A DNA stretch of 51,826 nucleotides, taken from assembly GCF_003363715.1 (NCBI RefSeq), contig NZ_QREV01000034.1:1-51826 (forward strand), in the 5' to 3' direction. The notes under the pieces are model-generated. The model had not been told where the DNA came from and did no database searches. It saw nothing but the letters and a program-made list of their open reading frames with translations. Positions 26,501 through 33,335 of this stretch are shown piece after piece (position 1 is the stretch's first letter; every line of letters begins with the position of its first letter). Made by a program: the position numbers and the translations under genes. This stretch comes from Parabacteroides acidifaciens (lineage in GTDB: Bacteria > Bacteroidota > Bacteroidia > Bacteroidales > Tannerellaceae).

Positions 26501-26609
26501 CATTATGCGCGATCATGTCAGCAAAGAATGTTCCAGCCCAACATCTCCTAAATATAACCAGTATGGCAAAGAGGCTGATAAAGCATTAGATATGATCAAC
26601 AAAAAATAA
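23520..26609 (+). CDS. Tubulin/FtsZ-superfamily GTPase (Tubulin_2 type), 1029 residues
   Basis: This is a large cytosolic protein with a tubulin-like nucleotide-binding domain at the N terminus. It shows the first loop ILIGLGGTGGKVLKAI (residues 12-27), FIYVDSTREMMN, KAAGQKRRAGRILFAAN, and the tubulin/FtsZ signature GLAGGTGSGAIIDV starting at residue 166, the G-box that binds the GTP phosphates. This pattern matches the Tubulin_2 family rather than FtsZ: the protein is nearly three times as long as FtsZ and lacks its C-terminal tail. Residues about 330-1029 are helical, charged and unrecognised. The chromosome should have a separate FtsZ. Tubulin_2 proteins are predicted to polymerise or remodel membranes, with little experimental work known to me. 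Confidence 0.85.
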   Translation: MEHLDPKSPNHILIGLGGTGGKVLKAIRKRLFQEFPNEEDRSKLSIGFIYVDSTREMMNPNDPTFRVLGKDASFTESEFVDIKSVDLNQILDNLSNYPGLKYIVKNGNSMKNTLGEVGKAAGQKRRAGRILFAANCNKFLSALNAQYNKVVNISKDNKVNLHVFTGLAGGTGSGAIIDVIAQIRAQQVFKHAELTVYAMVPELTIPEGCQAGRYHQNGYAALKELSALNAGRFLPSDVINGNEHVNIDTTPLKQFGLVLYSNINENGLSVNSFTELPQLLADMVYFRLFLEEKNTITDDFIHSLESENYNDFLIEYSAKSKGLDKERARTKGISTFGIKRIIYPEKRILEHITYSIGQRILRQMQYNNFKEDFGFVAEGNPIDYREKYIDGKEGDRNLREWLLDDSHLQLEEKIFDTDKNCENFNNFWATVTNDYTYENAKKVDSEPLNFLEGYCDDIYKHQFRNKKGVEEYFKDKSDDKLLKEQAGFIVERIERHLYTQWFEGQLSMFDLLNICEVILNYIKKKLKEMEGRISECDDKIKNGILDADDIKSEFNNLGLLQRAAGKSSKLYSEFQTALKDIYTIRTHRVAMQFEGRLLSKLKVAFEDFSTEVSEFIGKLLSSMETAEIRISDRNKNIKGIADLSQVIVEVSEDDKMLRIEKELMLDRSVQDTWAGLVRKAIAGQRTFAHFNELANATDDNTIFEIFDTVLSPVIKVKHDENYKNDRVLGLNVLQQLQKVLTTEADIKKFALNVINQSGTFLKLDDGQLSKYIKNNPNPVSEPHSINRKSILISMPSDEGNDSLKAFSEKLKAQFKSAFGNSTAGYNLKFDTSSERKNEITIASVKCCFPIRAIEWLPDYEREYNNMVDNPNPTEAKEARILLHCEGDGSLLPDLMGEKKVTANEMISYLFVAAAINLIGIKENEQEERGWCIVNKDKWGSEIITLLSPHFTEIINSEEIDEDILDNIKEKVDEVLKNPDLKMSERKEMADRIIVIMRDHVSKECSSPTSPKYNQYGKEADKALDMINKK

Positions 26610-26617
26610 ACAAAAAT

Positions 26618-27262
26618 ATGGATAGAAAAAACGATAGAAGCAGATACAAATATGGTATTTGCACCAATAGAGAAAATAGAGAAAACGGACAACCCTGCCC
26701 AAAATATAAAAATAAAGAAGTCCAACAAATCAGAGCCGGACAAGATTTCATTTGCGAAGAGTGCAAAGAACCTCTACGCGAAGTTCCTGCCCCACCTGCA
26801 AAAGTAAACAAAAAGCTCATCGGCACGGTGGTAGCCGTTATTGTTTTCGGCAGTATCGGCACCTATTTCTTACTGCCCAAAGAACCGTCCTTGACTGACA
26901 TCGACCTCAGCCAAACCACAGTCGAACAAACCGCCCCCAGCACAGATACCCTGCAGGTAACATCTGAGCCTCAAGAAGTAAAGCCTGAAATACAACAACA
27001 GCTTACTTCTGATCCTGACAGTGAAACACTAAATGGTAAAGGGACTATCGATCTGGGGTACGGGATCTATACCGGTGAATTAAAAAATGGCAAGCCACAC
27101 GGATATGGCAAAATCACCTATAAGACTAAAAGTAAGATTATCTCTTCAAAAGATTTTATCGCAAATCCGGGTGACACCTTTGAAGGAGATTTCCGGGACG
27201 GCAAAATCAGCGGCTTAGGTTATTGGGATCATGATGGAAATAAAACAGCTGTAAAACCATGA
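26618..27262 (+). CDS. Zinc-ribbon, single TM and MORN-repeat protein
   Basis: The 214-residue protein has three parts. Residues 15-53 hold four cysteines in a zinc-ribbon-like arrangement (C15, C27, C46, C49 with FICEECKEPL). A transmembrane helix spans about 67-86 (LIGTVVAVIVFGSIGTYFLL). After a Thr/Gln/Pro-rich linker come two MORN repeats at about 151-168 (YTGELKNGKPHGYGKITY) and 188-203 (FEGDFRDGKISGLGYW). The likely topology is zinc ribbon inside and MORN repeats in the periplasm. MORN repeats commonly bind lipid or protein partners. It starts 8 bases after the tubulin-like gene and overlaps the next gene by 4, so it is a natural candidate for linking the GTPase to the envelope. Confidence 0.8.
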   Translation: MDRKNDRSRYKYGICTNRENRENGQPCPKYKNKEVQQIRAGQDFICEECKEPLREVPAPPAKVNKKLIGTVVAVIVFGSIGTYFLLPKEPSLTDIDLSQTTVEQTAPSTDTLQVTSEPQEVKPEIQQQLTSDPDSETLNGKGTIDLGYGIYTGELKNGKPHGYGKITYKTKSKIISSKDFIANPGDTFEGDFRDGKISGLGYWDHDGNKTAVKP

Positions 27263-28389
27263 TCCGATGCATCCTCATAGTCATGATAACGATGACAGCA
27301 TTCACATTGGGTGTGGATGCTGCTACATCATTTCGTACCCATTGCCTGGAAGCTCTCTCTAAAGCAGTCAAGATCGACCTGCCCGAACGTATCGATAAAA
27401 ACATTGATAATGATTCGACTTGGAGTTTTGCAGGCAAACAGTTGCGCGTACGAACCAATGCCTATGGAGATGTATCGCACATCGGATACAAATTATTCGA
27501 CAGCCATTGGATAAAGGACTATGAAGCACTACCGCTTCTTGACTTCATAGAACGTTATGCATTAGAACAAGATGTGCATATAGAGAACGTTGACAAAACA
27601 GAAGAAGCAAGCAGAAAGAACGTAACATTTATTGAAGGTAATGCCTCCATGCTACGATTGCGAACCCCTGATATTCCATTCACAATCAATGAAAAGGAAC
27701 GTCGCGAGTACAGCGTAAAGTGGGGCAAGGGTGGCAATAAAGTCTGTATGATAATACCGGCAGACTACCAGCTTATCACCGGTACTAACGCAATAGAATT
27801 GGAAAACATTTTCGAACGCGATGTACGCCGTTTAAGTTCAGTCTTAATAGCCGACACATTACCGAACGGCTGGAATGATAGCGAAATATCCCGTTCTGAC
27901 AGTTTAGTCATTGCAAGCAATGGCTATTACCTTAGTCAAATGATACGTTCCGATTTATACATGTACGAAGTATCAGGAAAAAGTCACATTTCATTAGATA
28001 CGTCAAAGCCCCTTCAAAGCGTCAACAACATCCTGCTTACAGGATGTTGCAACAAAGAAATACCGGTTGAACTGACTATAGACAAATATGGCTATATAAA
28101 AACTGATATTGAAATATCCTGGCAGCAATTCATGCTCTATTGCCAACAAGAAAATTGTAAATTTTATCTTGGCATAAAGAGCTTTACCGAAGAAACAATT
28201 ACTGCCACTCTTTTTGCCGTAAACTACAAGATGGCATATAACCATATGATTAGCCTCAAATTTCCTCTCAGTATCCTTTATAAAGGTGAAGGGAAAATGA
28301 AAGGAACATTATATGCTTATACGCCTCTACATAATATTTCCGAACAATTTTTCTTTAACAATCTAAATCAAGATGACAGTGAACATTAA
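27259..28389 (+). CDS. Exported protein of unknown function
   Basis: A 376-residue protein with an N-terminal signal peptide (MIRCILIVMITMTAFTLGVDA). I recognise no domain. The middle is mixed alpha/beta (YSVKWGKGGNKVCMIIPADY, FERDVRRLSSVLIADTLPNG); a pair of cysteines (LLTGCCNKEIPVEL) stands near residue 260, and the C-terminal half is beta-rich (ITATLFAVNYKMAYNHMISL). The ATG overlaps the MORN gene stop (ATGA), and the end overlaps the next gene by 17 bases, so it is firmly in the operon. Confidence 0.75.
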   Translation: MIRCILIVMITMTAFTLGVDAATSFRTHCLEALSKAVKIDLPERIDKNIDNDSTWSFAGKQLRVRTNAYGDVSHIGYKLFDSHWIKDYEALPLLDFIERYALEQDVHIENVDKTEEASRKNVTFIEGNASMLRLRTPDIPFTINEKERREYSVKWGKGGNKVCMIIPADYQLITGTNAIELENIFERDVRRLSSVLIADTLPNGWNDSEISRSDSLVIASNGYYLSQMIRSDLYMYEVSGKSHISLDTSKPLQSVNNILLTGCCNKEIPVELTIDKYGYIKTDIEISWQQFMLYCQQENCKFYLGIKSFTEETITATLFAVNYKMAYNHMISLKFPLSILYKGEGKMKGTLYAYTPLHNISEQFFFNNLNQDDSEH

Positions 28390-29062
28390 ACTTTTATTAT
28401 CCGTCATTTTATCTTGCTTACCATGGGGCATGCTACTTGCCGACCAAAAAGAAGATGTAAAAATGCAGATTAACAAAATAAAAAAAAGTACACAGTACAT
28501 TTATGCTGAATCGACAGCTTCTTCAGAAGAGGAAGCAAGAAATTACGCGGAAGAAAAACTATATGAAGAGATTAATGCATGGGTTGCAACACAAAAGAGA
28601 ATCAAAAAAAGTAGCAACTTGGTAGTGAACAACACGAAAGAACTTTGGAGCACCTTGTCTATGCCACGGGGAAACAATATGTTCCGATTTTTTATCTATC
28701 TGAAAAAGAGTGATATTATACCGACAGATAATGTCGTCATAATATCGAATACAAATTTACCTCCGGTAGAAGAAACTATCCACGCATCCATCCCCGAAGC
28801 AATAAAGACGATCGCTCCATTGACTGAATATGCCGATATGGCTGCAAAAATAAAGGAACTAAAAACGGAGGAAAAAATTAAAAGCTATTCCCGGTATGCA
28901 TCTTTAAACAATCCCGAAAAATGTTATTTGGTAATTTATAACAGAGAAGGAAAAATTGTAGCGATACTAACGCCCGGAATAAAAAGACGAAATATAAAAA
29001 ACAACAAAGCAGACGGTATAGAAAATTATAGTGGATGCGGAGCCATCGGAATTGAATTATAA
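28373..29062 (+). CDS. Exported LPP20-like protein
   Basis: A 229-residue protein with a signal peptide (IKLLLSVILSCLPWGMLLA). The first half resembles LPP20/FlgO-type domains: an initial strand (YIYAESTASSEEEARNYA), a long helix with acidic and alanine residues, then FRFFIYLKKSDII. The C-terminal part (CYLVIYNREGKIVAILTPG, ending CGAIGIEL) recurs in Bacteroidetes exported proteins. The domain type resembles the middle region of the DUF4384 lipoprotein in the divergent operon. It overlaps the preceding gene by 17 bases. Function unknown. Confidence 0.72.
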   Translation: MTVNIKLLLSVILSCLPWGMLLADQKEDVKMQINKIKKSTQYIYAESTASSEEEARNYAEEKLYEEINAWVATQKRIKKSSNLVVNNTKELWSTLSMPRGNNMFRFFIYLKKSDIIPTDNVVIISNTNLPPVEETIHASIPEAIKTIAPLTEYADMAAKIKELKTEEKIKSYSRYASLNNPEKCYLVIYNREGKIVAILTPGIKRRNIKNNKADGIENYSGCGAIGIEL

Positions 29063-29086
29063 ACAATAATCTATAAATCAGGTGTA

Positions 29087-30106
29087 ATGAAAACAAAAAT
29101 ATCATATATACTTATTTCCATTGTTTGTATGCTTATGCTAAATATGCCGAAAGGCATAGCAGTAACAGTAACGTTGACGGTTGATGAATACACAGATCGC
29201 CCGGCAGCCTTGAACAATGCAGCCAACAATTTAGCGATCATATTGACAGAGATCAACCGTGCTCAACAAGCAAAAAGCATCCTAACAACCAAACATTTAC
29301 CAATGGATGAGTTTTCGCTTAAATCTTTACTGCGTTTATGGGCCGTAACTCCATTCTATTGCGATGACGAAGAAGTCGTAGATCGCTGCTGGGTATTCAA
29401 AGATGGAACTATGATGGTCAGCCATATTCCACTTATTATCACTCCCGAAAACGAAAATTTCGGTGTTGGAGCTTATCAAGAGGCAGTGGTAGAGTTTGAT
29501 CCAAAAGGAAATATTACAGATTTTCGTTTAGCTCTCGATGCACATACCGCTGAAAGTATGGAACGATGCGGAAGTGTGGTTGAAAAAGAAAAACAAATGA
29601 TCATCATGCAATATATCGAACGTTTCCGGACGGCCTATAATCAACGCGACTCCAATTATATCGAAAAGATTTTCAGTGACGATGCATTGATTATCACGGG
29701 GAAAGTCGTTATTACCCGGACGCATAGCGACTTAGGCAAGATGCGTCAGAAAGTCGAATACACCAAACAAACCAAAGAACAATACATACGAAACCTAAAA
29801 AAAGCATTCAAACGTAACAAGTGGATTGATGTAAAGTTTAGCGAAATAGGCGAATACGGTGAAAGTGGAGGATGTGCCGGAATCACGCGATCAACTATTG
29901 ATCCTACCAAATATGGTGTACGCTTACGTCAAGAATGGAATTCAAGCAATTATAGTGATAAAGGTTACCTATTTCTTTTATGGGAGTTCCCTGAAGATGG
30001 TAAGGATCCCATTATTCACGTACGTACATGGCAGCCAGAATGGGTTGGAGGTACTCTTCAACAACCGGACGATAATATTTCCACACTGGGAGCATTCGAT
30101 TTGTAA
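29087..30106 (+). CDS. Exported NTF2-like protein
   Basis: The 339-residue protein has an N-terminal signal sequence (ISYILISIVCMLMLNMPKGIA). The first 120 residues contain helix AALNNAANNLAIILTEINRA and several strands. The second half looks like an NTF2/SnoaL-type cone fold: an initial helix (QYIERFRTAYNQRDSNYIEK), IFSDDALIITGKVV, and paired strands at the end (RQEWNSSNYSDKGYLFLLWE, IIHVRTWQPE). Such folds bind small ligands or serve as scaffolds; no catalytic residues can be assigned. It starts 24 bases after the LPP20-like gene. Confidence 0.7.
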   Translation: MKTKISYILISIVCMLMLNMPKGIAVTVTLTVDEYTDRPAALNNAANNLAIILTEINRAQQAKSILTTKHLPMDEFSLKSLLRLWAVTPFYCDDEEVVDRCWVFKDGTMMVSHIPLIITPENENFGVGAYQEAVVEFDPKGNITDFRLALDAHTAESMERCGSVVEKEKQMIIMQYIERFRTAYNQRDSNYIEKIFSDDALIITGKVVITRTHSDLGKMRQKVEYTKQTKEQYIRNLKKAFKRNKWIDVKFSEIGEYGESGGCAGITRSTIDPTKYGVRLRQEWNSSNYSDKGYLFLLWEFPEDGKDPIIHVRTWQPEWVGGTLQQPDDNISTLGAFDL

Positions 30107-30141
30107 GATTAAAGCGGGTTAAGACAAATAGCATAAATAAT

Positions 30142-31701
30142 ATGAAACGATTAGTTTGGATTTTGCTCATAACATGGGCAACATTGCCTTTGTGGGCGCA
30201 ATCAGAATATATTTCGAACAGCCGTTATATAGAAGCTGACCGTATTGAAAACCTCAGTGGAAATAGCGGCCTCCTATTACTATCTAAGCATAATGACTTG
30301 ATCATCAGTATTACCAATTCAGCCAAGAAGGTGTCTATTTATCCGAAAGGTGAACGCCCTGACGGATACTATGAGTATTGTGTCATTATTGATGCCGAAG
30401 ACACGCGTACCCCAAAGGTAGAAGTAAGCCGGCGGGGAAGTGTATATAAAACAGAATTGACACAAACAGTCAAACCAGACTTTTTAATCGCCTACCGTAT
30501 AGAAGAAGTACAAAAACCTATTCGTATGGACGATCAGACAACCAGCAGCGATGTACATTTAAATGCAGAGGAGGCAAAAATAGAATTCACCACGACAATA
30601 AAAAATTTAAAAGTGGAGTGTTCGCCAAAATTGGAGGCGAAAGTAAGCACTCATATCAGTCGTTCCGATCCCAATATATCCATAACAACAGTTGTGATTC
30701 CCGTCAGTGTACTTCAGAAAGCCCAAAAGATGATCGAATCCACTCACAAAAAACATGATGAGTTGGACAACAAACCTGAACATTCAGAAGAAGAATGGGA
30801 AAGATTAGATTCACTCCAAAATGAAGTAGACAAAGCAAAAGCCTTTTTTGAAGAACTGGTCTATGTCACAATTTATGCAGAGAGCACCAACCAGCTTGCA
30901 ATAGACATCAGAGATATGGGACCACGCTCCAAAAAATGTTATGCTGTATTGCCACTTATTATTGAGAAAAATGTATTTGTAACGGAATGTAGCATGTTTA
31001 TGAGTGAAGGCGGGAAATTGTTTGGTATGCGTAAATACAAAGATGCACGCATTGCTTACGAAAATGCCTTAAAATCAAAGGACGTAGTTGTGAATATGCG
31101 TCCTAATATCCAAGAATCGATCACACAATGTGACACTTGCATCCTGTATGAGAGCTTAGCTGCGATGGCAATCAAAAAGATTTCTGAAATGAAGAAAAAT
31201 GGAACTGCGACACAAGACGAAGTCGCAAAATATGCTTCAGCCGCAATCGAATTCATGCAAGTACTCAATACCTACAATCCTGATGAGTTCTATATCACAC
31301 GTATTAAAAACATGAAAAATATGCTCACGGATATGCCTCTGAAAATCAAATTTGCCATTGTAGAATGGAAAACCTTACATGAAGGCAGCTATATACCCAA
31401 TGTGGAAGTATGGGGATATTACGGTACTCCATATGTTTCATCAAACACGTTTTCATCGGATAAGAAATTCAAAAAAATATTATCCAAGGAAGGATTCAAT
31501 TACAAGCAAATAGGGGTGTCAAACAAACAAGGTATTGTAGAAATAGAACTGGATAGGACCAATCTGCCCGAAGGAATTCTATTTCGACCGGATAGCGAAA
31601 GTAATATTAAGATTGCATATATGAGTATAGCCGATTTATTGCGTCAAGCACACGGGACATATATGGAGAAACAATTCCGCTTAAGGATGTACACCAAATA
31701 A
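30142..31701 (+). CDS. Exported coiled-coil protein with TPR-like segment, unknown function
   Basis: The 519-residue protein starts with a signal peptide (KRLVWILLITWATLPLWAQ). Residues about 20-190 are beta-rich (LIISITNSAKKVSIYPKG). A charged coiled-coil-like helix follows at about 193-245 (AQKMIESTHKKHDELD, EEEWERLDSLQNEVDKAKAF). Next comes a TPR-like segment (EGGKLFGMRKYKDARIAYEN) with a cysteine pair in QCDTCIL, and a C-terminal beta domain (NVEVWGYYGTPYVSSNTF). No family recognised. The layout suggests a periplasmic scaffold. It is 35 bases after the NTF2-like gene. Confidence 0.7.
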   Translation: MKRLVWILLITWATLPLWAQSEYISNSRYIEADRIENLSGNSGLLLLSKHNDLIISITNSAKKVSIYPKGERPDGYYEYCVIIDAEDTRTPKVEVSRRGSVYKTELTQTVKPDFLIAYRIEEVQKPIRMDDQTTSSDVHLNAEEAKIEFTTTIKNLKVECSPKLEAKVSTHISRSDPNISITTVVIPVSVLQKAQKMIESTHKKHDELDNKPEHSEEEWERLDSLQNEVDKAKAFFEELVYVTIYAESTNQLAIDIRDMGPRSKKCYAVLPLIIEKNVFVTECSMFMSEGGKLFGMRKYKDARIAYENALKSKDVVVNMRPNIQESITQCDTCILYESLAAMAIKKISEMKKNGTATQDEVAKYASAAIEFMQVLNTYNPDEFYITRIKNMKNMLTDMPLKIKFAIVEWKTLHEGSYIPNVEVWGYYGTPYVSSNTFSSDKKFKKILSKEGFNYKQIGVSNKQGIVEIELDRTNLPEGILFRPDSESNIKIAYMSIADLLRQAHGTYMEKQFRLRMYTK

Positions 31702-31732
31702 AAACTTATCAATCATTTAATATAATATCAAC

Positions 31733-32500
31733 ATGAAGAAAATGCTTTTAAAAAAAATCACTATTGCCATTGCAATAGCATTTTGCGCCACAAACATTTC
31801 TGCTCAAGGTTTTTTTAAGAAACTGGAGAAAGTCACAAACAAAGTGGAGTCTGCTACAAAAGTTTTAGATTCCACCGCCGAATCGGAATCGGCCAACCAA
31901 CAACCTACAGACAGCATTTCCCCACAAGATTTTTTAAAAGACGCCCCTTCTTACACTGTGAGTAAAGTAATCGTAACCGATTCTTTAGGTAATTCTCTGA
32001 ATGAAGATGGAACGACAAGAGTTCGCTACTTGCTGATCGACAAAGATGGAAAAGTATGTGAATCCAATGCTGCCAAAAAACATTTGAATTCTGCATTGAA
32101 GTCAGGAGGACTCATTTTATTAAAAGTAGGTGGAGGAGCTACCGCAGGTGCTTTAATTGGCAAAAAAGTAGGAGGTTCCAAAAAAGGTGCTTGGATCGGA
32201 GCCGGAGTTGGTGCCGCTGCAGGTTTATTAGGTTCTTCTAAAGACATCAAGAAAGTAAAAGAGCAAGTAAAGCTTATGAAAGAATGTAAGAAGCTTTTGG
32301 CTACTTATGAAAAAACTTTTACAGAAGAAGGCATTCCTACAGACGCATCGATAGACCTTACGGACGTAGATGGCATCAACTTTACTGCATGCGAAGAAAT
32401 CACAAAGAGTGCAGACGATGTAAAAAACGAGTTCTTGACATCTAAGACTAATGGTGAATCATTGGAAGATGTGGAATTACCGGATGACTTAAAAGTTTAA
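31733..32500 (+). CDS. Exported glycine-zipper protein
   Basis: The 255-residue protein has a signal peptide (LLKKITIAIAIAFCATNISAQ) and, at about residues 132-167, a glycine-zipper segment with GxxxG spacing (GGGATAGALIGKKVGG, GAWIGAGVGAAAGLLG). Glycine zippers pack in membranes and are found in outer-membrane lipoproteins, pore-forming proteins and secretion components. The flanks are charged and helical. It is the last gene of the operon and is followed by a long perfect hairpin. A membrane insertion or oligomer role is inferred from the zipper only. Confidence 0.72.
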   Translation: MKKMLLKKITIAIAIAFCATNISAQGFFKKLEKVTNKVESATKVLDSTAESESANQQPTDSISPQDFLKDAPSYTVSKVIVTDSLGNSLNEDGTTRVRYLLIDKDGKVCESNAAKKHLNSALKSGGLILLKVGGGATAGALIGKKVGGSKKGAWIGAGVGAAAGLLGSSKDIKKVKEQVKLMKECKKLLATYEKTFTEEGIPTDASIDLTDVDGINFTACEEITKSADDVKNEFLTSKTNGESLEDVELPDDLKV

Positions 32501-32512
32501 TACCAATTTCTT

Positions 32513-32556
32513 TTTGAGTTTTGCAAATGGAATCACCTTCATTTGCAAAACTCAAA
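32513..32556. terminator. 17-base perfect stem-loop between convergent genes
   Basis: The arms at 32513-32529 and 32540-32556 are perfectly complementary over 17 bases with a 10-base loop. The stem is AT-rich (TTTGAGTTTTGCAAATG). It is not followed by a T run on either strand, but it sits between the stops of the tubulin-like operon and tsaB, so bidirectional termination is likely. Confidence 0.65.
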
Positions 32557-32574
32557 TAAATAAAAAAACTATAA

Positions 32575-33273
32575 TCAGTTCCCCAACACCTTATTCTTCG
32601 CAACCGTCGCCTGGAATTCCTTCAGGTAGAACGGTTCGAAGTAGGCGGTATCCTCAAACTTGCCGGCGGCAAAAGTCTCCTCCGCCAAGGGGATCATATT
32701 AACAGCCAATGGATGGATATCTTCCATAAACAGAGCATTCGGAGAAGCGATAACCGGTTTACATTTCGCAGCACCGTTACCGAAGAAGCATACTTTTCCT
32801 TTTTCCAGATAGGAAGCATATGTTTCTGCCTCCACTATGTCGGCAGTCGTTTCGCGGACAAGCTTTAATGATGCACCATAGATAGCCGCATACACTTCCA
32901 TCCGGCGGGCATCCAACATCGCACAATAAAGGAAATCGGTCGCAGCTTTATTTTGTTTGATAGCAGTAGCTGCCATGATATCTAATGTATGGATACCGAT
33001 CAAAGGAATACCGAAGCCGAAACACAAGCCTTTGGCAACGGATACACCGATACGCAACCCGGTATAAGAACCGGGACCGCTGCTGACAGCAACCGCATCC
33101 AGCTTCCCTCCTCTTTCTTTCAACACGGAAAGGGCTTCTTCTACAAATACGCCTAACAAAGCGGCATGTGAAGGGCCTTCGAAAGAGGCCTTCTCAAAAA
33201 GGACTTCCCCATTCGCAGACAAAGCGACCGAACAGACGGAAGTAGATGTTTCTATATTTAAAATGCAAGACAT
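32575..33273 (-). CDS. tsaB: tRNA threonylcarbamoyladenosine biosynthesis protein TsaB
   Basis: TsaB partners with TsaD and TsaE to form t6A37 in ANN-decoding tRNAs. The 232-residue product has the ASKHA fold start (CILNIETSTSVCSVAL), the family motif SSGPGSYTGLRIGVSVAKGL and the segment IPLIGIHTLDIMA. Length is typical; it lacks the metal-binding histidines of TsaD. A promoter box lies 22 bases upstream. Cytosolic, essential in most bacteria. Confidence 0.95.
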   Translation of the reverse strand: MSCILNIETSTSVCSVALSANGEVLFEKASFEGPSHAALLGVFVEEALSVLKERGGKLDAVAVSSGPGSYTGLRIGVSVAKGLCFGFGIPLIGIHTLDIMAATAIKQNKAATDFLYCAMLDARRMEVYAAIYGASLKLVRETTADIVEAETYASYLEKGKVCFFGNGAAKCKPVIASPNALFMEDIHPLAVNMIPLAEETFAAGKFEDTAYFEPFYLKEFQATVAKNKVLGN

Positions 33274-33294
33274 GATTTCACTTATTTATGGCCG

Positions 33295-33302
33295 CAAAAA
33301 TA
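33295..33302 (-). promoter_or_regulatory. Promoter -7 box of tsaB
   Basis: TATTTTTG on the minus strand matches TAnnTTTG and lies 21 bases before the ATG at 33273. No clear -33 element is seen at the usual spacing. Confidence 0.55.
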
Positions 33303-33335
33303 CTATATTTTTACAGAACAATGCCTATATTATGA

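Noticed and set aside
23520-26609. Normal FtsZ
   Set aside because: Length of 1029 residues, absence of the FtsZ C-terminal tail and lack of neighbouring ftsA/ftsQ/mur genes exclude the division FtsZ.
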